Part shown: in pieces, positions 1-4,742 of the stretch
Position numbering within the stretch: the stretch's first letter is position 1
Layout: the number at the start of each line of letters is the position of its first letter
Assembly (NCBI GenBank): GCA_021850085.1
Contig: JAJZRZ010000100.1
Span: forward strand, 1-6,538
Direction: 5' to 3'
DNA: 6,538 nucleotides
Origin: Actinomycetes bacterium
Lineage (GTDB): Bacteria > Actinomycetota > Coriobacteriia > Anaerosomatales > Anaerosomataceae
The notes under the pieces: generated by a model
What the model saw: only the letters and a program-made list of their open reading frames with translations
What the model was told of the DNA's origin: nothing
Databases searched by the model: none
Program-made: the position numbers and the translations under genes

Positions 1-1757
1 CGGAGATCGGCCGGCACGACGAACTCCTTGTTGGTGCGCGAGTCAACCCAGGTGTCGTCGATGAGCAGAGGCTCCCGTGTGGTCGCCGCGATCGCAAAGG
101 CGGGGAAGAACGTCGCGCCTCTGCGCACCCCCTGCCACCGCTCATCCACTCCCCGCACGTGAGTCACGGCATACTCGTCGTCTCGAACCTCGATCACGAG
201 CGACATATCCGCACCCGCCACGACTGAGACGTCGCCGACCAGACGCGCGACCACATCCTCCAGTGTGAGCGTCGAAAGGAGCATCTCGTTTATTGTGGCG
301 AGCGTCTCGGACAGTCGGGCGGAGTGCTTGGCCTCGTGGAACAAACGCGCATTGTTGAGCGCCAATGATAGCGACCCCGCGGTCTTGCTCGCGAAGTCCA
401 TGGCGTACTCATCGAAGGCTCCCGGGCCGCTGGAGTGCGCAAACAGCACGATACCCTCATGCGTGGCCGAGATCGAAAGAGGCACGACGAGCGCGGATCG
501 CAGCCCAAGCTCGGTGACCGCCGGGCTCCAGGTGAGGGGGTCCACCGCGACCACCGGCCGACCGCTCACGGCCGCCTGTGCCGCCTCCGGAAAGTCTGCT
601 CCGTCGAAGCTCGACCCGATAGCCGAGGCCGGCAGCCCCTCCGCCTCGTCGATATGCCATCGCCCGTCAGAGCGTCGCAACGCGACAGCCACGACCTCGC
701 ATCCCATGGCCCTGGCCAGCTCCGGGACCGCGCACGAAAGAATCTCGGTGAAGTCGAGCTGGGCGTGGATGATGTCGTCCACCCGATTGCTGGCCGAACT
801 GAAGAGTTGCTGCCGTACGGCACGGGTCACGTCCTGGAGGGACAGCGCAAGCCCCTTCAGCTGGCCGTCGCGGCCACGCACCGGCGTCAGGCTCCAGTCC
901 CAGTAGGTCACGCCCCGCCAAGGCTGGTCGCGGAACTCGAACGGCTTGGCCCGGTATTCGACTCGCTCTCCCGTCTCGCGGGCGCTGCGGAATATCGCCT
1001 CGTTCTCCTCGTCCGGGAACAAGTCGAAGTGGTTCTTGCCGATGAGCTCCTCGCGCGCATGGCCTGAGCTGAGTGCGTACGAAGAGTTGACGGCCACGAA
1101 AGCAAAGTCATGGTCGAGGTACGCAAGCGCCGTGTCCGTGTTCTCCATGACCGCATAAAGCACGTCCCACTCGGCGGTCAGGCTCTCGGCGCGGGCTGTC
1201 TGGCTCGCGAGCGCCGCACCCAGCTCGTCGCCCATGTGAGCGCACGCGGCATTGCTGTAGCTCAACTGGGAGATCATCGTTGAGAGCTTGGTCAGGAACT
1301 GCAGGCCGATGTCCACCGACTCTTGACTCAGGCGCGGCACCGAAGCGATCGCCTCCAGGTAGGCCGACTCGTCGAAGCCGTACCGACGGGCCTGAACGCG
1401 GAAGAAGTCGAGATCCACCATCTCGTCATCGAAGAAGAACTGTCCCGTGAACAGATTGCCGACGAGCTTGTCGCCGATGAGGATGGGTGTGGCGGCATCC
1501 CACATCCCGTTCTCGCACTTGTACAGACGCGCCTCGCCCGGGGCTATCCCCTCCGTCAGGAGGGTGTCGCTCGCGACACAGTGAGCGCAGGTCTCGGCGT
1601 TGGCACGGTGAAAGTCGGTGCAGGCCCGCTGCCATCCGGTTCCTACCACCACCGTTCCGTCGAGCTCGATGAGCGCCATCGGGATGTTCGTGAGGGCGTA
1701 GAAGTCCTTGAGCATCGACGTCAGCATGGGGGCGTCGACCAGGTCGGCGAGCTTCAT
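1..1757 (-). CDS. PocR-PAS-GAF-GAF sensory protein, C-terminal end outside the window
   Basis: The minus strand is open from the ATG at 1757 to the left edge: 585 codons with no stop. Residues 1-170 resemble a PocR ligand-binding sensory domain. Cysteines lie at 46, 57, 60 and 81, in C-x10-C-x2-C and YKCENGMWDAATPI contexts, followed by GNLFTGQFFF. A PAS domain follows at about 195-320 (VMENTDTALAYLD, GKNHFDLFP, and LKGLALSLQDVTR at its end). A GAF domain spans about 330-475 and a second begins near 490 and is cut. PocR domains are known to bind small ligands and PAS/GAF domains sense ligands or redox state. No membrane segment is visible, so it is probably cytoplasmic. The missing C-terminus should hold the output domain (histidine kinase, PP2C phosphatase, GGDEF or other), so signalling type is unknown. 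An in-frame GTG at 1811 with its own GAGGAGG would add 18 residues. The ATG is preferred because its AAGGAGGT is ideal and PocR domains start close to it. Confidence 0.88.
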   Translation of the reverse strand, partial: MKLADLVDAPMLTSMLKDFYALTNIPMALIELDGTVVVGTGWQRACTDFHRANAETCAHCVASDTLLTEGIAPGEARLYKCENGMWDAATPILIGDKLVGNLFTGQFFFDDEMVDLDFFRVQARRYGFDESAYLEAIASVPRLSQESVDIGLQFLTKLSTMISQLSYSNAACAHMGDELGAALASQTARAESLTAEWDVLYAVMENTDTALAYLDHDFAFVAVNSSYALSSGHAREELIGKNHFDLFPDEENEAIFRSARETGERVEYRAKPFEFRDQPWRGVTYWDWSLTPVRGRDGQLKGLALSLQDVTRAVRQQLFSSASNRVDDIIHAQLDFTEILSCAVPELARAMGCEVVAVALRRSDGRWHIDEAEGLPASAIGSSFDGADFPEAAQAAVSGRPVVAVDPLTWSPAVTELGLRSALVVPLSISATHEGIVLFAHSSGPGAFDEYAMDFASKTAGSLSLALNNARLFHEAKHSARLSETLATINEMLLSTLTLEDVVARLVGDVSVVAGADMSLVIEVRDDEYAVTHVRGVDERWQGVRRGATFFPAFAIAATTREPLLIDDTWVDSRTNKEFVVPADL

Positions 1758-1760
1758 CGC

Positions 1761-1769
1761 AACCTCCTT
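1761..1769 (-). promoter_or_regulatory. Ribosome binding site deciding the sensor start
   Basis: Read on the minus strand, AAGGAGGTT lies 3-5 bases before the ATG at 1757. It is a near-perfect Shine-Dalgarno sequence. An upstream in-frame GTG at 1811 also has GAGGAGG four bases before it, so a longer alternative form is possible. Confidence 0.7.
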
Positions 1770-1837
1770 GCCGAGCGGAGTCCGCCCTTTTGGCGCTTGA
1801 CCGGCGCTCACGCTGCCTCCTCACCTGCTGGTCAGGG

Positions 1838-1851
1838 CGGTCCCGGGACCG
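1838..1851. repeat. Perfect 14-base palindrome in the sensor/GH18 divergent region
   Basis: CGGTCCCGGGACCG is fully self-complementary with no spacer. It lies between two divergent genes. Its centre is about 31 bases upstream of the rightward start predicted from the -10 at 1864-1869, overlapping the -35 zone. It lies just inside the predicted leftward transcript. The position suits an operator for a dimeric regulator acting on both genes. Short GC palindromes do arise by chance in GC-rich DNA, so this is only a candidate. Confidence 0.35.
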
Positions 1852-1861
1852 GGCAGACTCC

Positions 1862-1869
1862 AGTATAAG
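1862..1869. promoter_or_regulatory. Overlapping divergent -10 elements (AGTATAAG)
   Basis: In this GC-rich gap AGTATAAG is the only clear AT-rich element. On the plus strand TATAAG (1864-1869) matches the TATAAT -10 consensus at 5 of 6 positions and would start a transcript near 1876 toward the GH18 gene. On the minus strand TATACT (1867-1862) also matches 5 of 6 and would start one near 1855 toward the sensor. No good -35 hexamer is seen on either side, so each promoter would need an activator or another sigma factor. If the rightward start is right, the GTG at 1869 is not transcribed, which supports translation from 1959. Confidence 0.35.
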
Positions 1870-1958
1870 TGCCCCTTCCGGCTTGCGGTATCGCGCAGCG
1901 CGCTCAGTTGGCAGCCGCATTGCTCACCGAAAGGGGACCGTCGGACGGGAGCCATCCG

Positions 1959-3200
1959 GTGTTCAAGGAACTGACAGCCTCCGGCGCGCTTTCCGGCCGC
2001 CTGATTCGCACTGTGCTCGCTACGGCGGGTGTCGTGGCCATCGCCGTGACGCTCGTACTCCTGACGCGCGGCGCCGCCACGCAGCCGCCGACTCCTACGC
2101 TTGCGACCGGGGAGCCTACCTCCACACCGTCCGTCGCCGAGGAACCGGCGCTCGAAGCCGCCGGGGCGCGGACCGAGCTCGTGGCGTTCTACGCCAACTT
2201 CGACCAGGAGGGGTTCGCCTCCCTCGAGCGCAACGCCGAACATATCGATGTGCTCATGCCGATGTGGTTCCACCTCGGCTCCGACGGCCAACTGACGTTT
2301 GATTCCTCGCAGGCGGCTCGCGTGGGCGAGATCATCGCGGCGAACAACCCGGACATGAAGGTCATGCCGATCGTGAACAACTACGACAAGGCCGCCGAAC
2401 AGTGGAACGCTCCTGCCGTGAGCGCCATGATCGCTGATCCCGCGCGACGGATGGCCATCGCCGAGCACATCGTCTCGACGCTTTCGCAAGCCGGCTTTGA
2501 CGGCGTGAACATCGACTTCGAGAATTTCACCGAGGCGGACCGCTCCAACCTTGTGGCATTCATGGCCGAACTTTACCCGCGGGCGAAGGCGGCAGGTCTT
2601 GAGGTCTCGATGGACGTGATCGTGATGTCGCGCACGTACGACCACGCGGCGCTCGCGCAGCACGTGGACCACCTCGTGCCGATGATGTACGACGAGCACT
2701 GGAAGACGAGCCCGGCCGGGCCCATCTCCTCGATTCCTTGGTTCCAGCAGGCGCTGGAGCGGTTCCTTCAGCAGGTGCCCGCCGAGAAGGTCACCGTGGG
2801 CGTGGGCACGTACACGTACGACTGGAGCGGTGCCGGCGGCCGCGCCAAGAGCCTCACGTACCAGAAAGCGGTCGCGCTCGCACAGGAGCACGGCGCCGCG
2901 ATCAGCCTGTCCGACCCCACACTGAACTCGAGTTTCTCGTACTCGGACGGGACCGCGCCGCATGCGGTGTGGATGCTCGACGCCATGAGCGCGTTCAACC
3001 AACTGAGCATCGCCTCGAAGTACGGTGTGCGCGGCTACGCCATTTGGCGCCTGGGGGCCGAGGATCCGAGCCTGTGGGACGTCTTGCCGAAGCGTGACAC
3101 GCTCGACCGCGCGGTAGCCGAGTCGCTCGCACGCGACAAGCGGACGGTCACCTACGACGAGGTGCGCAGCCTGATCACGAGCGGGACCACGAACCCGTAG
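1959..3200 (+). CDS. Membrane-anchored GH18-type glycosidase-like protein
   Basis: Predicted 413 residues from a GTG start. GGGAG at 1947-1951 lies seven bases upstream. An earlier in-frame GTG at 1869 would add 30 residues but lacks a ribosome site. One membrane segment (about residues 17-36, TVLATAGVVAIAVTLVLL) precedes a Pro/Thr-rich linker, so the catalytic domain (about 72-385) should face outside as a signal anchor. GH18 features: a first strand ELVAFYANFD; the catalytic signature DGVNIDFE at 181-188 with proton donor Glu188; MMYDEHW around 242-248; and the last-strand GYAIWRLG with Trp363. The canonical DGxDxDxE motif has Asn at its middle Asp (Asn184). As I recall, the same change occurs in SleL/YaaH-like spore and peptidoglycan N-acetylglucosaminidases and in GH18 domains fused to polysaccharide deacetylase/glycosyltransferase proteins. 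Likely substrate is a GlcNAc polymer (peptidoglycan or exopolysaccharide); this is inferred. No LysM or other binding module is seen. It is divergent from the sensor and convergent with the cytochrome gene. Confidence 0.85.
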   Translation: MFKELTASGALSGRLIRTVLATAGVVAIAVTLVLLTRGAATQPPTPTLATGEPTSTPSVAEEPALEAAGARTELVAFYANFDQEGFASLERNAEHIDVLMPMWFHLGSDGQLTFDSSQAARVGEIIAANNPDMKVMPIVNNYDKAAEQWNAPAVSAMIADPARRMAIAEHIVSTLSQAGFDGVNIDFENFTEADRSNLVAFMAELYPRAKAAGLEVSMDVIVMSRTYDHAALAQHVDHLVPMMYDEHWKTSPAGPISSIPWFQQALERFLQQVPAEKVTVGVGTYTYDWSGAGGRAKSLTYQKAVALAQEHGAAISLSDPTLNSSFSYSDGTAPHAVWMLDAMSAFNQLSIASKYGVRGYAIWRLGAEDPSLWDVLPKRDTLDRAVAESLARDKRTVTYDEVRSLITSGTTNP

Positions 3201-3211
3201 CGCTTCGTGAT
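3174..3211. terminator. Hairpin at the convergent GH18/cytochrome junction, possible two-way terminator
   Basis: ATCACGA GCG (3174-3183) pairs with CGC T TCGTGAT (3201-3211). This gives seven plus three base pairs with one bulged T (3204) and a 17-base loop. It covers the GH18 stop codon and ends five bases short of the stop codon of the opposing cytochrome gene. There is no T-tract on either side, so it is not a classical intrinsic terminator. A competing CACGAA/TTCGTG pairing (3188-3193 with 3204-3209) exists. It may separate the convergent transcripts or protect their 3' ends. Confidence 0.35.
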
Positions 3212-3215
3212 GCGC

Positions 3216-3521
3216 TTATCGCTGGCCGGTGGGGACATCTCCATGGCAGCCGAAGCACTGGTTCATGCGGTACGCGGCGTGCTCTTCCACCAGCTTCGGG
3301 TTGTTGCTGTGACACACGCAGCCGGGGATGTCCGAAGCAAGCGGCGAGGTCGGATTGGGGGGCGGGACTGCCCGCGGAGAATCCGCGGACACCGCTTCCG
3401 GCGACTCGCTCACGGCCGCCACAGGACTGTCGGGCGTGGCGAACACCGCCGCGTACACGACACCCGCAGCCGCGAGCACGAAAGCCGCTGCTATGGAGAC
3501 GTTGATGAGTACGCGTTTCAT
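3216..3521 (-). CDS. Small membrane-anchored c-type cytochrome with CXXCH and CXCH motifs
   Basis: Predicted 101 residues. MKRVLINVSIAAAFVLAAAGVVYA (residues 1-24) is a signal peptide or uncleaved anchor. A Ser/Pro/Ala-rich linker follows (about 30-65), then a short C-terminal domain. CFGCH at 89-93 is a standard haem c attachment site. CVCH at 68-71 has one residue between the cysteines instead of two. His81 and Met86 lie between the motifs and could be distal haem ligands. The likely role is electron transfer outside the membrane; the partner enzyme is not in the window. An ATG at 3530 would add three residues (MRD). I chose 3521 because a TATCAT -10 hexamer at 3534-3529 puts the transcript start at about 3522, giving a nearly leaderless message, and no Shine-Dalgarno precedes either ATG. 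It diverges from fbpA and converges on the GH18 gene with 15 bases between stop codons. Confidence 0.8.
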   Translation of the reverse strand: MKRVLINVSIAAAFVLAAAGVVYAAVFATPDSPVAAVSESPEAVSADSPRAVPPPNPTSPLASDIPGCVCHSNNPKLVEEHAAYRMNQCFGCHGDVPTGQR

Positions 3522-3528
3522 GTCCCGC

Positions 3529-3534
3529 ATGATA
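3529..3534 (-). promoter_or_regulatory. Predicted -10 hexamer of the cytochrome gene
   Basis: TATCAT on the minus strand matches TATAAT at 5 of 6 positions. It would place transcription start at 3522-3523, directly at the ATG at 3521. The CRP/FNR-type site at 3557-3572 is centred about 42 bases upstream of that start, the usual spacing where such an activator replaces the -35 contact. Confidence 0.45.
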
Positions 3535-3556
3535 ACCGGGCTTTGGCGGTCGCATC

Positions 3557-3572
3557 CTTGACGCAGGTCAAG
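3557..3572. promoter_or_regulatory. CRP/FNR-family regulator binding site
   Basis: CTTGAC-GCAG-GTCAAG is a perfect inverted repeat with six-base arms and a four-base spacer. It contains TTGAC-N4-GTCAA, close to the TTGAT-N4-ATCAA consensus of FNR-type regulators and typical of related CRP/FNR-family sites. It lies between the divergent cytochrome and fbpA genes. Its centre (3564.5) is about 42 bases from the predicted cytochrome start and about 60 bases from the predicted fbpA start near 3624. These are close to the standard class II (-41.5) and class I (-61.5) positions. The regulator itself is not in the window. Confidence 0.55.
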
Positions 3573-3588
3573 AACGGGAAACTGGTAG

Positions 3589-3617
3589 TTGCATCGGCAG
3601 TTAGTTTGTACTAATCT
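3589..3617 (+). promoter_or_regulatory. Possible promoter of the fbpABC operon
   Basis: TTGCAT (3589-3594; 4 of 6 matches to TTGACA) is followed after 17 bases by TAATCT (3612-3617; 3 of 6 matches to TATAAT). Start would be near 3624, leaving a leader of about 60 bases. The -10 is weak, as expected if an activator at the upstream CRP/FNR-type site is needed. Other registers, such as a TACTAAT-based -10 at 3609-3615, are possible. Confidence 0.3.
3601..3614. promoter_or_regulatory. Candidate metalloregulator operator (TTAGT/ACTAA palindrome)
   Basis: TTAGT-TTGT-ACTAA is an inverted repeat in unusually AT-rich sequence. It sits between and over the predicted -35 and -10 of the iron importer. 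The 19 bases from 3601 match the DtxR/IdeR consensus (TTAGGTTAGCCTAACCTAA) at 12 positions by eye, including TTAG and CTAA. An iron-responsive repressor site here would fit the operon's function. The match is partial and a different regulator is possible. Confidence 0.35.
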
Positions 3618-3639
3618 TTGGACTTAGTGGATAGCAACT

Positions 3640-3656
3640 CACCGGTTGAGCCGGTG
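3640..3656 (+). promoter_or_regulatory. Hairpin in the fbpA leader
   Basis: CACCGG (3640-3645) pairs with CCGGTG (3651-3656) around the loop TTGAG, giving six GC-rich pairs in the 5' untranslated region. It ends 15 bases before the ribosome site GAAGGAG (3672-3678). A competing CTCA/TGAG pairing overlaps it. It could stabilise the message or modulate translation. It does not match a riboswitch I recognise. Confidence 0.3.
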
Positions 3657-3685
3657 CGCCATGTCGTCGTCGAAGGAGAGTCCGT

Positions 3686-4741
3686 ATGAAGCTCAAGGTA
3701 CTTGCGGCAGCTTCGCTTTCGCTGCTCGCCATCACCGCGGCGGGGTGCTCCCCAGCGCCTGCGCCTGAGAGTTCCGCTCCGCCCGCCGAGCCGGGTGAAC
3801 TAGTCGTCTACACCTCGCGCAAGGAGGACTTCGTAGCGCCGCTTCTCGAGAAGTTCACGGCCGACACCGGCATCGAGGTCGAGGCGCTGTATGCCGACGA
3901 CGCCGTGATCAACCGCCTCAAAGAAGAAGCCGGCTCGCCGCGGGCCGACGTCATGATCGGCAACGACGCTGGAGCCTTGGAATACCTACGCCTCCAGGAT
4001 GTGCTCGCCCCTGTGGGTGACATCGAGGGGATCGATAGCATCGACTCCGCGTACCGAGCCGCCGACGGATCGTGGTTCGGCCTGTCCGCGCGCACCCGTG
4101 GCCTGATCTACAACAAGGGATTGATCAGCGAGGCCGACGTGCCCACGACCATCTGGGAGCTCACCGACCCGAAGTACAAGGGGATGTTCGCCATCACGCG
4201 CGGTGGGAACGGCAGCATGATCGCCCACGTCTCCGCGCTGCGCGCCGAGTGGGACGATGTGCGGACCGAGGAGTGGATCCGCAAGACCAAGGACAATGCC
4301 GGAGCCATCACCAACGGCCATAGCGACATCCGCAAGGCCGTCGGAGCCGGAGAGTTCGCCTTCGGCCTCGTCAACAACTACTACTACCACCAGCAGCTTC
4401 GTGAGCCAACCGACAACAACGTCGGCTTCATCTACCTGGATCAGGCCGAGGGCGAGATGGGTGCGGTCGTCAACGCCGCAGGTGTGGGCTTCGTGGCCGG
4501 AGGCCCGAACCTCGAGTCCGCACGCACGTTCGCCGCATGGGTCCTGCTACCGGAAAACCAGCGCGAGTTCAGCAACGCGTCGCTCGAGGTTCCGCTGAAC
4601 CCGGAGGTCGAGGCGCCCGAGGGAACAGCGGCGATCGATTCCTACCGTGCGCACGGCCTGCCGTTGAGCAGGTTGGGCGAGGTATGGGAGGACACCCGCA
4701 CACTGATCGAACGAGCTGGCCTGGACCTCGAGCTCAAGTAG
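3686..4741 (+). CDS. fbpA: Ferric iron ABC transporter, substrate-binding lipoprotein
   Basis: 351 residues, starting at an ATG seven bases after GAAGGAG (3672-3678). Residues 1-20 are a lipoprotein signal peptide with lipobox ITAAGC, so Cys21 would be lipidated and the protein tethered outside the cytoplasmic membrane. The mature chain opens with a Ser/Pro/Ala linker, then GELVVYTSR at 37-45, the first strand of type II periplasmic binding proteins of the extracellular solute-binding family 1/FbpA class. Other family segments are LIYNK (140-144), ELTDPKYKGMFAI (158-170) and GLVNNYYYHQQ (227-237). In FbpA-type proteins the tandem tyrosines at this last position ligate Fe(III); here Tyr232-234 form a triple. 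Neisseria FbpA's first-lobe histidine ligand is not seen after the first strand (YTSRKED), so the other ligands probably differ. Length is normal for the family. It is first in the operon, with fbpB 1 base behind. A related substrate such as another metal complex cannot be excluded. Confidence 0.88.
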   Translation: MKLKVLAAASLSLLAITAAGCSPAPAPESSAPPAEPGELVVYTSRKEDFVAPLLEKFTADTGIEVEALYADDAVINRLKEEAGSPRADVMIGNDAGALEYLRLQDVLAPVGDIEGIDSIDSAYRAADGSWFGLSARTRGLIYNKGLISEADVPTTIWELTDPKYKGMFAITRGGNGSMIAHVSALRAEWDDVRTEEWIRKTKDNAGAITNGHSDIRKAVGAGEFAFGLVNNYYYHQQLREPTDNNVGFIYLDQAEGEMGAVVNAAGVGFVAGGPNLESARTFAAWVLLPENQREFSNASLEVPLNPEVEAPEGTAAIDSYRAHGLPLSRLGEVWEDTRTLIERAGLDLELK

Positions 4742-4742
4742 C

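Noticed and set aside
1797..1802. TTGACC as a possible -35 hexamer for the GH18 gene
   Set aside because: No -10-like sequence lies 16-19 bases downstream. The only AT-rich element is about 60 bases away.
265..1868. Several plus-strand open frames (265-906, 435-1067, 1323-1868) over the sensor gene
   Set aside because: They are low-complexity shadows. The minus strand is open for 585 codons with PocR, PAS and GAF motifs and an ideal ribosome site.
1869..1958. GTG at 1869 as the GH18 start
   Set aside because: No Shine-Dalgarno precedes it and it coincides with the best -10 element. The 30 extra residues add nothing recognisable, while GTG 1959 has GGGAG at good spacing. It cannot be fully excluded.
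1821..3002. Long minus-strand open frame (393 codons) opposite the GH18 gene
   Set aside because: Its translation is rich in Arg, His and Gly with no recognisable domain, whereas the plus strand carries an intact GH18 domain. Long antisense frames are common in GC-rich genes.
3661..3685. ATG at 3661 as an alternative start or leader peptide before fbpA
   Set aside because: It is out of frame with fbpA, has no ribosome site, and merely overlaps the fbpA ribosome site.
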